From: Dipteris shenzhenensis
Lineage: Eukaryota; Polypodiophyta; Polypodiopsida; Gleicheniales
Reading direction: 5' to 3' (one strand)
Length of the DNA: 64,000 bases
Assembly: GCA_047967505.1 (NCBI GenBank)
Contig: CM106538.1
Shown: one piece after another, positions 47,150 through 57,598 of the stretch
How positions within the stretch are numbered: the first letter of the stretch is position 1
Layout: every line of letters begins with the position of its first letter
Made by a program: the position numbers and the translations under genes
The notes under the pieces: generated by a model
Told to the model about the DNA's origin: nothing
What the model saw: the letters and a program-made list of their open reading frames with translations, nothing else
The model's database searches: none

Positions 47150-48840
47150 GTTATAGGTAGAGTGTGCATCACAAAGATGTTATCAAAAGTGAGCAGCACT
47201 ATTGGGGTTAAATAGGGGAGCTCTCTCTCCCCCACCCTTGTTCACCTCTACGTGAGGAGTAGGCTTCTTTTGGGGATACCCTAGGAGATCGAGGATCTCT
47301 GGCACGATCTATCTTACCCGTCCTGCTATATGGAGAGGATGTGATGCTCATCTTGCATACAATAGAAGGATATAGATGCTGTTTTGGCAGCATTGCAGGC
47401 TCTCTGTGAGAGCCGTGACAAAAAGATCAACCTAGTTAAAACCACGGTTGTGATCTTCAGCACTTACTGAAGCTCAGCTCCAAAGTGATATTTTCACACT
47501 TGTAGAATAGCCGGTTGGGATACTGAGATCATATGTACACTTGAGGCACACCTTCACTGGTCCTAAGTTTACCATGAATTTAGTGGCACAAGCACTCTTG
47601 ACTGAGGCCATGCATCAGTATTGAGACTAGAGACACGGTGTTGTCAGAGAGACTTCCAGCACTGAGCACAAAATTACTTCTTTTTTATTCCCTCGTTTGA
47701 CCAGCAACCTTATATAGGTACTTTGTGGGACTTTTTGAACTTTTTGGACGGTAGGAACTTTTTGTATGGTAGGAACGTTTTGGACTCAGAGAGGTTTTTG
47801 GGTAGTGATGAGGACATTAAGGGGGGTACTTCAGTCAGGTATTTTGGCTGCCAGGGTGGTGTGGGTATCTCTCCTTCACAGTAGTTTGCTCTTTTGTTCG
47901 AGAATATCAGCAAGAAACTTCTCTTTTGGAGTTCAGCCAAAACTTGATCTTGCTTCCAGGGTGGTCTAGGTACTACTAGCCATAGCGATGAGTGGACTCA
48001 TTTTGAAAGACTATAAGTCATGATGCCATCTCCTATGATTTGGGGGAGTAGGTATACTCCACACGACATTATTTTGGCATTGTTTGCTGCGAGACCCCTC
48101 CATATAAGTGCGTCATTCTAAATAATCACCTATCTAGAATGGGTCAGGCATTTCGGTTAGACAGATGCAGGTTAGAGACCACCATGGAGGTCCTCTGATT
48201 GACCGAGCAGCTTAAGATGTGCAATGGTGATATGCACGAATCTCTAGATGGTTCGATTGCAGCCTTTTTCTATTGACCATTTATCACTATATCAATACTC
48301 CTAGATGACCGTTTCTTGTGTTTGACACATAGCAAGAGACTCATTAGATCATCTGGAATGACCTATGGCAAGTATAGATCAGATATCTCTCGCTCAGCCA
48401 CATGGGACTAACATGGCTTACTATTGGAGAGATTTCTCCACTTGCAGCTTCATTTTGGCACCAGGATTATCTACACATCCATCTCCTTCATGCAATATGG
48501 ATTACTATGGTCCAGATCAGGGACCTCATTTGATAGATTCCAAATTAAGGCAGGTTGGAAGATCACAGCCACAGGACGCCATAGAGGCTTGAGGCTCTGC
48601 ACCCATGTGACACACATGAGGGGGACACTAAGGAGCATGTTCAAATGTGATGTTCCATGTGTTATGAGGTCAGAAAAAAGATACCACTGCCTTTTCTCCC
48701 ATGGATACACATATATGAGCAGAGCCATTGACTACTTATACCATATCACGAGACATGGCCCTTGGCAGCAAGAGATCACAGGCTTCTTCACACGAGAAGA
48801 AGTGGATGGGAGATGTTGGGATCAAGACCTTTATTTTTAA
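47150..48840 (+). pseudogene. Old LINE family B-like copy B11
   Basis: Scattered frames read STIGVK, SLSPTLVHLYV, EDVMLI (in place of ADDVVLL) and INLVKTTVVIFS, then a C-terminal part with EKRYHCLFSHGYTYMSRAID near 48670-48730. Their order matches family B RT and C-terminus. It is heavily mutated, with no clear ends and no adjacent microsatellite. Confidence 0.55.
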
Positions 48841-49469
48841 GGCACGCTAGGTCTGCTGGAGAAGGACACAAGCCTCGTGAGCACCCATCCCATAAACTAG
48901 AAACCTGCAAGAAAAGAATTTCATGATTTGAGGAGTTCCAATCATATCCTGTCATGTGTCCTATGTCATGTCTCATGCATGCATAATTTGACTTTGCATT
49001 GGCCTCTCTAGGATTCCAATCGGAGTCATGGTGTCTTTGAAACATGTCCGAAATCTATTGCTGACGTCCTCTTGCTAGTTCTTTAAGATATGATAGACAG
49101 CTCTAGCTCCCCTCATATGGGGTGTACTTTTATGATGATTCTGATTTCTGCTGCCCCATACAAAAGAAATCAGGTCCTGCTTTTGCATTTCCTTTTCCTA
49201 GGATGGTTTTTATCTCCTTTCCTTACTGCCTTTTGTTTGGGAGTGCCTGGCATTTTGGACAAAATTTTCTATCATATGGTATTTCTCTAGATCTTGTACT
49301 TCCTTGCACATAACAAAAGGCATTTGAATGTTTTCATCGTTTTATAAAACTTGATGGAGAATAAAAAATAAACCTGTGATGTCTTATTTGAATGTGAGAT
49401 TTAGTGTTTGTGTTTTGAGGTGATACGAGTAGCTAATGGAGACTTGACTTTTCTTAGTCCTATTTGTAG

Positions 49470-49766
49470 GCCGAGCAAGAGATAAAATTTCAGCTGGATG
49501 CAGAATTATGTCTTACAGAACCTCATGTGGCTCAAATCGTTGCAAACTCATTGACATTGGATTGTGCGTTTTTTCTTGGGAATAGTATGCCAATTCGAGA
49601 TGTTGATATGTATGCCCTTGGAACAATACATAAGCAACGAAGCCCAGTCTCTGAGCTTCGTGCCCTTCCAGAATTAGCAGTACGAACTGCAGGAAATCGT
49701 GGAGCAAGTGGAATTGATGGAATTCTTAGCACGGCCATAGGGTTTGCAGCTGGCAGTAGGCAGCGG
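49470..49766 (+). CDS. PHYLLO: PHYLLO exon C: MenD thiamine-diphosphate site, first half
   Basis: 99 codons, phase 0. The acceptor is TTTGTAG at 49463-49469 and the donor CGG|GTAAAT at 49767. It contains CLTEPHVAQIVAN, FLGNSMPIRDVDMY and VRTAGNRGASGIDGILSTA. GNS-P-RD-D and NRGASGIDG are the MenD motifs that bind the diphosphate and the substrate in the active-site cleft. No frameshift or stop. Confidence 0.96.
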
Positions 49767-49960
49767 GTAAATATCTTTTTGATAGGTGTTCTTTTACATG
49801 AGCTACATGCATACATGCATACATTTATTATTTTTCTTGGGGTGTCTGATGTTTGATAGCACTTGCATAAAAATACAAAAAATAGATTATTTTGGGATGT
49901 GGCTTAATGTACTATAGGTTTTGTTCAGTTATTTTCTTCACATGTTCATAAGAACCATAG

Positions 49961-49963
<3 letters not shown>

Positions 49964-50043
<80 letters not shown>
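49964..50043. repeat. Compound (CT)n(CA)n microsatellite
   Basis: CT units at 49964-49993 switch to about 24 CA units to 50040. LINE fragment A3 begins at the CA side. Confidence 0.95.
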
Positions 50044-50316
50044 TCTTTTTTAGATAGTGAAAGATTTGATTGATTATATTACAAGAATAGTGACCTCAAA
50101 AAAGGGGCGCTAGAAAATACATCAATTGAAGATCTCAGTATAAGCCAAATATACATCCTGATCTATTTGGCGAGTCTGCAAGCAATCAAAGAAAGATTGC
50201 TGCAGAGAACGCTTAAAGAAAGCAAACAAAGAAAAATTGGGATCACTAAATACTTTACAATTACGGTCTGTCCATAAAGTCCAAAGTCCCTAATATCGAG
50301 CCTAAAAAAAGAAACA
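50041..50316 (-). mobile_element. LINE family A fragment A3 (3' end, about 270 bp)
   Basis: The + strand has GACTC then T6, followed by sequence that aligns with the last ORF2 codons and 3' UTR of A1/A9. Shared words include GATCTCAGTATAAGC and CATCCTGATCTATTTGGCGAG. The truncated 5' end at about 50313 abuts (AC)6. Confidence 0.85.
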
Positions 50317-50491
50317 CACACACACTTTTTTTTAGTGAAATCTTATATTTAGGTGTGGGAAACCCCGCAAAGAGGTAAAAACCCACCAATAAGTACAAAG
50401 GAAAAATTTACAAGTTAAACCTCAGAGCAAAAATTACATCAACTGAAAATTTCAGTATATGCCAAGTCACACACACACACACACACACACA
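50314..50491 (-). mobile_element. LINE family A fragment A4 (about 140 bp) between AC repeats
   Basis: (AC)6 at 50314-50325, then T8 (50326-50333), about 133 bases ending TTTCAGTATATGCC (the AYTEIFS codons on the - strand), then (AC)n at 50467-50491. Both flanks are AC repeats. It differs from A3, so it is an independent insertion. Confidence 0.85.
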
Positions 50492-50504
50492 AAACACGTA
50501 ATAA

Positions 50505-50703
50505 CAATCATGAAGAACAAGCAATCTTCGGCAAAGCAACAAAGTATTACCATTGTGGAAGGATGTGTCAATACCACAATGATTTGCAGATTGAAGAACA
50601 AGCTAAAATGTAAATATTGCAAGAAGCTAGCACACAAAGAAGAAGACTTCAGATTGAAGAATGAGCAGGCCAACTACGTAGGGGTCGTCGACAAGGAATG
50701 ACT
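50505..50703 (+). pseudogene. Ty1/copia gag zinc-knuckle fragment
   Basis: The frame within 50459-50701 includes LKCKYCKKLAHKEEDFRLKN. The spacing matches CX2CX4HX4C with the last Cys changed to Phe. Similar knuckles follow the copia gag core. The sequence after 50703 up to about 51300 may include an LTR (R/U5-like TTGTAACC) but shows no firm edges. Confidence 0.55.
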
Positions 50704-51365
50704 AGAATGAGTGACAACAACAAAATGAATTAAGAAGCAAAGCTTAGTAGATAAAGCTCACCACATGAGTCGATTTTGGTTTTTAGTTATCAAACCTGAC
50801 CACTTGAGAGTAGCTATCTAATGACCCAATGGAGGTATTGATCATCTTGCAATACCACAATTGACCACCTTAAGTAGCAACGACTTTTCTTTTGCAAACT
50901 CGCATCTGACCATCTTACAGTAGCCAATCCATTATGAGACCAAGGGAAGGTATTGACTGTTGTGGTCCCATGAGCACAGAGATGGAGGCAAAGGTATGAG
51001 TAAAGGTATGAAGCAAGGGCATGCTATCACATGACATGGAGATGTTATCCCACATGTGAGCAAGTATATGCAAGTATGTATCCACTCTTACAAAGGGGAG
51101 GTTCATTTCAAGCAATAATATCAAGCGAGCTCTCAAGTCTCTCTATGAATACAAGTCTCAATCTTGTAACCTAATTATGCTCGAGTCTATGCCATCTAGT
51201 TTAGTTCTTCATCGTGTGTAGATTTAAGTTGCAGCCACCGTAGATTAGCTCTAGTTAAGCACACTTACCTTTAGAGGCACCATAGCCGTATCTCTTAGGT
51301 GCTCATGTTTTCTCATTGAGTACTTGAGGGATAGACTATGATCGAAGTGGATGTCATGATATATG

Positions 51366-51476
51366 GTGTGTGTGTGTGTGTGTCATGAGGCTCTCTGCTT
51401 TTTTGAGACCCTCATGTAAATTTTGCTGATAATATAATCATGGATTTACCCAAAAAAAAAAAAAAAAGTGTGTGGG
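51366..51476 (+). mobile_element. LINE family A-like 3' fragment A10 (about 85 bp) between GT repeats
   Basis: (GT)9 at 51366-51383, then 68 bases, then A16 (51452-51467) followed by GTGTGTGGG. The body (GAGACCCTCATGTAAATTTT) is not an obvious match to A1 or A9. The assignment rests on the A tail directly followed by GTGTG and the GT tract at the 5' end. Confidence 0.55.
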
Positions 51477-52299
51477 CAGCATCATGGTGTGTGGAAAACG
51501 TGTCATGGTGGGGGATAGATATGCTAAAGAAAAGATTATTGTGGTCAGCTCTAGTAGTGGCGGGGATATAGAGAAGTTAGTGATGTGTAGGGCGAAGGGA
51601 AGGACTCCCATGAGCCCCTCCCCCCCCTCCCCCCGTGTGAAATCTAGGTGAATCTATCCAAGGAGGGCGCAGACCATTGCAATGATGGTTATGTATCCTA
51701 CCCATATTCAAGAAAGCGTGCTTGTAAGAGGTGATCGGGGCTTGCCTGCTTGCGGATACTCGGGATATCTATGGCTCATCTAGATGAATATCAAGTAATA
51801 AAATAAAATCATCTTGAAAATCAAGAAGCTATGCCTATCGTGAATCCGGTCCCGGCCTTGCATTTAACTCCACAACCAGCAAGTTTTTCCAGAAGCTTCA
51901 GAAATCGATTACGTCCCAATATAGGGCAAAGTAGGTGAGGTCTCAACACCTGCATAGAGGTCTAGAGCAAAGTGCGAGGTCTTAGGAAGGAAATAGTATA
52001 TGGCAAGGAAGAGGTCATGCCGTGATGTGCGTCAAAACCTAATCCAGAGAAATCTGGAATATGTGTCCCGTTTCTCAACAGAGATCATCCTAGTGAGATG
52101 TGATTGATATAGCACTACCAGTCATCCTAATCCACGTACTCCATAGTTCTCTTGAGTCTCATCGTGGTATGTTGTTTCCGATGTATTGCTATAGACTACA
52201 ACAACGGGCACTCTAGGCTTGGACAAGTCTCTATGTAGAAAACTTTATCTCACATTTTGTAGACACTGCAAGAAATTTCGTGGATCTGACCATAAGGTG
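51477..52299. other. No feature recognised
   Basis: No clear motif. May include more of the decayed - strand family B ORF1 region that is readable to the right. Confidence 0.3.
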
Positions 52300-52620
52300 T
52301 TATTATAGATCTAAATGGTGTAGTTCAGGGTCTCGATGCTCTGAGTCTCATAGATCCCCTTGACCAAATGCCCATTGGGAGCCTATCAAAAGTCTTCCAT
52401 CTTGAATCATTACCCACGTCTCCTCCTTGCAAGCGATGTCCTATTGTTGTAGGAGGGTGCTCCTCTCCTCTACTTGTAACGGTGTGAGGTCCTTATCCAT
52501 ATGAATATACTACTTCCTCATCCATATGAATACGCTACCTCCATGCAGACTTTTGACTTTGATCTTCCACAAGGGGTAGTTAGTCTATGAAGCTTAACCC
52601 TTTTGGAAATTAGGGATGGG
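52300..52620 (-). pseudogene. LINE family B ORF1 remnant B12
   Basis: Around 52455-52500 the - strand reads MDKDLTPLQVEERSTLLQQ, matching MDEDLTPLQVEERRSLL in the ORF1 C-terminal domain of B8 (about 27735-27790). The + strand wording GGTGTGAGGTCCTTATCCAT is nearly the same in both. Boundaries unclear. Confidence 0.65.
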
Positions 52621-53419
52621 AAGGTGCATGGTTGATGCCATTTCTACTCTTCTGCTTGCCCTAAACACAGAAAGGAAAGGCTAGAAAACCTGCTATTAAC
52701 AAAAACCACAACAAACTAGGAAATACCCCCTGTGCTCCAATGGCTAACTGGATCTAGGGCTTGGTGCCCTTGTTTGCTGCAGCTCTTCCACATTGGATCC
52801 ATGAAAGAGAACTGAGGTGGAGGCAATTCTAGGTTGAAGTGCGTGCCACATACATATGTAGGTAAGATAGGTGTGCACACACAATGAATTGCTGCAATGG
52901 AATGAAAGCATACAATTCTACATGCAACAACTGCTGCAAAATGATCATCATATAGTTAACCCTAGGATGAGGAGATGAGGAGGTGAGGTGTGAGGGTGAA
53001 GCGTCCTTATGCCTTGTCTCACAAAAGCTACTGCTTCAGCCCCTCCTATGTGGCACATTGACGTATTGTGCCCGATCTGAATGTATCAAAACACATACAT
53101 AAATGGGATACTAGAATTTGCTTGGCTGTAGAGTGAGTTACATGTTGATTGCAGTATCTATGTGACACATGGCAGAGGCCCATGAGTTAGACTATTGATA
53201 CACTGCCATGTGGTACGCATCCCCTTTATCCACGATGGATATATGTGGAGGTATGCCCCATCATGTGACTCCTTAAAAGTCTTAACCACTGTTCATGACA
53301 TAACATCTTGAGTAGCCTAACCTAGGACCTAATTTCTAACTACCAATTATTCTAACCCGAATCACTGGGAGGGTAAATTGATGAACTAATTCTATAGCTC
53401 ATTGCTACTTCTCCCTTGA
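52621..53419. other. No gene recognised; LTR-like composition
   Basis: No readable domain. A polymorphic AC-rich text with CACATACATATG words may be an LTR of the copia fragment to the right, but no edges were found. Confidence 0.25.
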
Positions 53420-54110
53420 TAAACAATGGATAAGATTTTATGTCCATCAGCTTGAAAAACTTTACTTGCTTAATCTTGCCAATAGGTTAGGATGTCAGCC
53501 ACATGATCTTCTATCGGATAATGTATGAATTTCTATTTCATTGCTTAGAATCTTTCATTTATAAAGTAGTGTTGCATTTCAACGAATCCTTGGCCAATTC
53601 AATAAAGCTTTGGTTGTCCATCAATAATGGAGTTGGATCGTTTTGAGTAAGCCCTATATCATTTTAGATCCTTCTCAACCAGATAGCATCATAGGCTGCA
53701 TTTGAAGATGCTGTTTATTCAGCTTCTATGGAGTATAAAGAAATCGTGCTTTGTTTCATATTGCTCCATGGTATCAGGCAAGCGGTGAGATCCAATGCTG
53801 ACACAATATCTAAGAGTAGATCTTTTGTCATCTAAGCACCTTGCCCAAACACTATCAATAAACCGTGATAGTTTTGAATCATTGCATCTCTTGTATTCAA
53901 CTCCACATGTCAGTGTTTGCTTCCTTGATGTAGCTAAGTATCCTCTTAGCTGCCTTCTAATGGCTTTCTTTTTAGTCAGCCATATGTTGGAACATGGTAC
54001 TAACCAGAAAAGCTATGTCCAGTCTAGTGGTGGCTAAATATATCAAGCTACCTGGCAGAAAGTACCATATACTCTAGAACTATCCTAATCCTTTCATAAA
54101 TTAATCGGCT
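53420..54110 (-). pseudogene. Ty1/copia RNase H fragment, - strand
   Basis: The - strand reads, in shifting frames, SLYSIEAE, ASSNAAYDAIWLRRI, LLMDNQSFIELAKDSLKCN and MKDSKQ. They correspond to the copia block 'SSTEAEY-A---A-EA-WL', 'CDNQSAI-LAKNP--H-RTKHI'. Several stops. Confidence 0.65.
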
Positions 54111-55389
54111 TGCAATCATTAATTTTTGAAAATATTGCTCAAGACAAGGCTCCATAATCGTTGGCTGTTCCTGATGTACTAAATTTACTATCTGAAGGAT
54201 CCCTGACTTGCCCCTCTCTGGATCTTCCCTCCCTTCTTTGTTGTCCTATTAACTTTTAAGGTTTCTTTCTTGCACTGGCCAGCTCCATGATAAAGGGCCC
54301 ATTCACTAATCCAGAATCCCATCTGACCTAATGTCATATGATTGCTTCAAGGGGCTGCTGTTACTTATCTCTTTAAAGGTTTCTCATATGGCATAATTTA
54401 CTCACTCACTTGATAGCTTATTAAAGCAGCTTCCTTTATCATGCCCCCCCCCCGTTTACAGTTTTTTGTCCTTGCTTAATGTTCCCATTTTAGTATATCA
54501 AGTTGGCTACATAAACTCATTGACCTGTACGCTACATAAATTCCTCTTCAATCTATGGCTATGTTTCTCTCCTAGAGTTCTCTTGAGCTCTATTTTCAGG
54601 AGCCTAGCAATCTTCTATGTATTTATGATTGAATTATGCTTCTTCATCTTGTATGCTAAGGAGGTATCCTTTTGCAGTTGAGTAATGATCGGAGCATTTA
54701 CCATCAAATTAAAGTTCTATAAGCCCTAATCTTTGAACACCATGTCTGAATATTGCCATTGGCCACATCTTGTAATGTCTTACTACAGGAGAAAGTCTCA
54801 AATTTACCGCAAATAGAACTTTTAAAGTGATTCTTTCTCTCTTCCAAAGGTCCATATTGTTATTTCGCATTATGGATCTAGCTTGGTTAGGCAAATCTCT
54901 GTATTGAGAAGCACTCTTTCCTGCATCTTTGATTGTCTTTCCAGATATGGAGGCTAGGTTGCACTCACTCAAGAATGTGGTACACCTTCACAAGGAATAT
55001 ACTAGTCTCATAAATTTACACAGCTTTATCTAATTGCAAAGAAAATTGCGACTCAATCCATTTATAACCACTCCTATTGAGTTACTCTCATGCGAATCAA
55101 ACCATTACTTGAATTGGCTTGTGGGCAGTACCATGTAGTGAAAGTATGGTAAGTGGCACGGAGGGGGAAGAGCTACTCAAGCATTTTCAGAAGTAACAGA
55201 TTGTTTCCTAGTTTGTTACTCAACATTGTTACTGTATGGGTATTATATGCATCTATGCATGTTGTTTCTTCCTTTTTGGATTTGACATATTATTTTCTGA
55301 GATAATTTGATTAGTCTGGGCAACCGTTAGTAGTCCCTCCCTCCCCATCCACTAAGTTTGAAGCAGATTGTATTTTTGTGTGTGACTAG
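54111..55389. other. Intron sequence, nothing recognised
   Basis: An open - strand frame at 54709-54972 has no recognisable domain. The acceptor GTGACTAG lies at 55382-55389. Confidence 0.4.
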
Positions 55390-55457
55390 GTGGTGCTTCT
55401 TGTAGGAGATGTATCTTTTCTTCATGATACAAATGGGTTGACACTTTTAAACAAAAG
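55390..55457 (+). CDS. PHYLLO: PHYLLO exon D: MenD thiamine-diphosphate GD motif
   Basis: 68 bases, phase 0 in and phase 2 out (donor AG|GTAAGC at 55458). It encodes VVLLVGDVSFLHDTNGLTLL, the 'GDxSFLHDxNGL' segment that starts the cofactor-binding motif (GDG/GDx…N(N)) of thiamine-diphosphate enzymes. It joins exon E through a split Arg codon. Confidence 0.95.
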
Positions 55458-55604
55458 GTAAGCTTGGATGGTTTTCTACAGATCAAGATAGGATTTAGAT
55501 TTGATGCTAGTTGCATACAAGTAGGATCAGGGCTACATGTTTTCATAGGTTGAAGTCGATGCACATTGACTCTAATGCATTTTTTCGTTTTCCTTTTCAT
55601 CAAG

Positions 55605-55763
55605 AGCTGGACAGCCACCGGTCGTCGTTATTGTTGTGAATAACTTCGGAGGAGGAATTTTCAGCCTTCTCCCTGTAGCTAATACTGCATCAGGGGCGGC
55701 TTTTACGAATTTTTTTTCTACACCACATGATATTTCAGTTCGACAATTATGCCTTGCACACAG
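55605..55763 (+). CDS. PHYLLO: PHYLLO exon E: MenD C-terminal cofactor site
   Basis: 159 bases; acceptor ATCAAG ending at 55604, donor ACAG|GTACTT at 55764. It encodes AGQPPVVVIVVNNFGGGIFS, then LLPVAN, FFSTPHDISVRQLCLAH. NN-GGGIF-LLP is the second half of the thiamine-diphosphate motif in MenD. Phase 2 at the 3' end. The upstream intron is only 147 bp. Confidence 0.95.
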
Positions 55764-56463
55764 GTACTTTACCTTGATACTCTGGGCTTCTAAAATGCGT
55801 AGAAAGGCTTTATCAACCCAAGTCTCTGAACTTATCAAACATGCCTCAGAAGCTCACATATTGTCTGCCAAGCAAGTAGCATCCCTCATGAAAAATTGTC
55901 TAGGGGTCTTCTGCTCCACATCATAACCTGCTTACAACTAAAGATGAAGAAATCAATAGAGTTTTTATGGACATCTTTTTTCAGATCCCACTTCTAAATT
56001 AACCTTTTCGCAATGAATTTTCACGATTTGTTATCTGCTCATGCTGCATTTTACAGGATGTATGTGACCAGGTCATTTAGTATATGGGTATCATCCATGA
56101 GATAATATGCCTTGATGACTTGAGTTTTAGATGCTCACATAAGGAATTTTAATGGTAAAATATAACAGTGATGAATTTATGTGAAGCTATGAAATATTTT
56201 CAATTCCCATGTGTCACTTTTGGCAGGATTAAAACGTGGAAAAAAGGATTTAATTAGTGATCACTGTTTTGTTTTGCGGACCTTTTCTGTTTTCAAAGCA
56301 GATTATTTTTTTCTGAGAATCCTTTTTGTAAAATGCGGTTTCATCTTCCGCAAGTTAGAAACTGCCAGTACCAAATATAAGAAAGTATTTAATGGATCAG
56401 AGACTAGTAAGAATTGCTAAATCTTGTATAGTAGTTAAAATATTTTTTATTTGTTCTGTTCAG

Positions 56464-56589
56464 GGTCAATCATACACTTGTGCGTTCAAGGCAACAATTA
56501 GAGGATGCACTTTATTTCATCCAGAAACAGCAGTTAAGCTGGATAGTAGAAGTAGAGAGTAATATTGAAGAAAATGCTGAGTTTCACAG
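56464..56589 (+). CDS. PHYLLO: PHYLLO exon F: MenD C-terminus
   Basis: 126 bases; acceptor TGTTCAG ending at 56463, donor CACAG|GTGGTC at 56590. The translation contains SRQQLEDALYFIQKQQL and IVEVESNIEENAEFH, matching the MenD end 'L-DAL---I-VES-I--NA--H'. Phase 2 at both ends. The introns are 700 bp before and 113 bp after. Confidence 0.9.
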
Positions 56590-56702
56590 GTGGTCTATTC
56601 AGCCATGAATTATTCTCAGCGTTTGCAGATCTTAAACGCCAGTGTTTTCATGCCATTATGTTAGAAATGATACCTTACTAACTTGTATATAAGAAACTGC
56701 AG

Positions 56703-56831
56703 ATTGCTTCAGTCATCAACACGTCAAGCTATGAAGCATGCTCTTCAAGTAGTTCACAAAACCGAAGACATATTTGGCTCTGAGAAGATCAGAAGCTGGA
56801 CTATTGAAGATGCTGTATATTTTCATTATAG
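56703..56831 (+). CDS. PHYLLO: PHYLLO exon G: linker between MenD and MenC
   Basis: 129 bases; acceptor CTGCAG ending at 56702, donor ATTATAG|GTTCAT at 56832. It reads LLQSSTRQAMKHALQVVHKT, then WTIEDAVYFHYR. Plant PHYLLO has a similar poorly conserved linker that ends in a '-Y--YR' strand opening the MenC fold. Identification rests on position, open frame and splice phase as much as on sequence. Confidence 0.85.
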
Positions 56832-56975
56832 GTTCATATGACTGACGGTTTCTTTCTTTAAACACATTTGTTTTCATATGCTATAGGCACGTTGGTAGCT
56901 TTACCTCACATATATGCATCCTGTTGTCTCCTATAATATTCAGGATTTGACTTCTGCCTTTTTCTGATCAATCAG

Positions 56976-57093
56976 GTTTCCACTCTGTGCTAGTCCAACT
57001 GCAAAAGTTGAAGTAAAGTTAACTGAAGCAAATTATAGGGAGGGCTTCATACTCTGCATTACACTTTGCAATGGGTTGTCTGGGTTTGGTGAG
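56976..57093 (+). CDS. PHYLLO: PHYLLO exon H: start of MenC (o-succinylbenzoate synthase) module
   Basis: 118 bases; acceptor AATCAG ending at 56975, donor GAG|GTACGG at 57094, leaving phase 0. It encodes FPLCASPTAKVEVKLTEANY, then REGFILCITLCNG and GFGE. 'REGFIL-L-L-GG-GYGEVAPL' is the capping-domain start of MenC, an enolase-superfamily dehydratase that turns SHCHC into o-succinylbenzoate. Confidence 0.92.
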
Positions 57094-57213
57094 GTACGGT
57101 ATAAAGTTCAACTAGCAATAGATATGGCGTTGGAGATGTTGCCATAGTTTTGCAAATCTTTTGTACAAGACCAAAGAGACATAGAGTCACTTACCTGTGA
57201 AAACCCTTTTCAG

Positions 57214-57372
57214 GTTGCTCCACTAGGGGGACTTCATAAAGAGGACATGATGGATGTTGAGGAGCAATTAAAACTGTTAATGCAACTGTTGAACAGAGCA
57301 AAGCTGAATAACACTCTAGCTTTTCTGAATGGAAGCTTTTCTGCGTGGCTGTATAATTGTGTAGGGATAATG
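57214..57372 (+). CDS. PHYLLO: PHYLLO exon I: MenC capping domain
   Basis: 159 bases, 53 codons, phase 0; acceptor TTTTCAG ending at 57213, donor ATG|GTAAGC at 57373. It reads VAPLGGLHKEDMMDVEEQLK, then LAFLNGSFSAWLYNCVGIM, matching the plant MenC block 'VAPL--H-ENL-DVE-QL' and 'LLNGS-SSW-W--LGI'. The barrel with the catalytic Lys residues should follow in exons beyond this window. Confidence 0.93.
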
Positions 57373-57414
57373 GTAAGCTATTCTGATGTCTTGCAGTAAA
57401 ATATACTATCTGTA

Positions 57415-57470
57415 TATATATGTATGTATGTATATACATACATGCATACACATATATACATATAGACACA

Positions 57471-57519
<49 letters not shown>
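57415..57519. repeat. (TGTA)n, (CATA)n and (CA)n microsatellite
   Basis: TGTATG and ACATATATAC units at 57415-57470 and about 24 CA units at 57472-57519. It starts the family A cluster. Confidence 0.93.
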
Positions 57520-57521
<2 letters not shown>

Positions 57522-57598
57522 AGTTTATACTACACAAAAGCTTCCCCTAAATGGGGAGCTCAATATTACATCAACAGAACATCTCAGTACACACACAC
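57520..57598 (-). mobile_element. LINE family A fragment A6 (about 68 bp) between AC repeats
   Basis: Between (CA)n and (AC)5 at 57588-57598. It contains ATTACATCAACAGAACATCTCAG, abridged here, the same ORF2-end region as in A4 (TTACATCAACTGAAAATTTC). No clear T tract at its 3' end. Confidence 0.6.

Larger units (their letters stand above)
23737..49469 (+). other. PHYLLO intron, 25.7 kb
   Basis: GTAATG donor and TATTTGTAG acceptor; phase 0. It is filled with at least six LINE insertions, a nested gypsy element, a gypsy gag fragment and compound microsatellites. About 23737-24760 holds nothing that I recognise. Confidence 0.85.
49767..55389 (+). other. PHYLLO intron, 5.6 kb
   Basis: Phase 0; GTAAAT donor and GTGACTAG acceptor. 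Contains three LINE family A 3' fragments in AC repeats, copia gag and RNase H remnants and a family B ORF1 remnant. Confidence 0.85.

Noticed and set aside
49964-50491. Regularly spaced AC repeats that might suggest a CRISPR array
   Set aside because: The repeats are simple dinucleotide tracts and the 'spacers' are LINE 3' ends of different lengths. The host is a eukaryote.
57191-57520. 109-codon - strand frame starting with a CVCVCV run
   Set aside because: It reads the CA repeat and the antisense of PHYLLO exon I; no real product.
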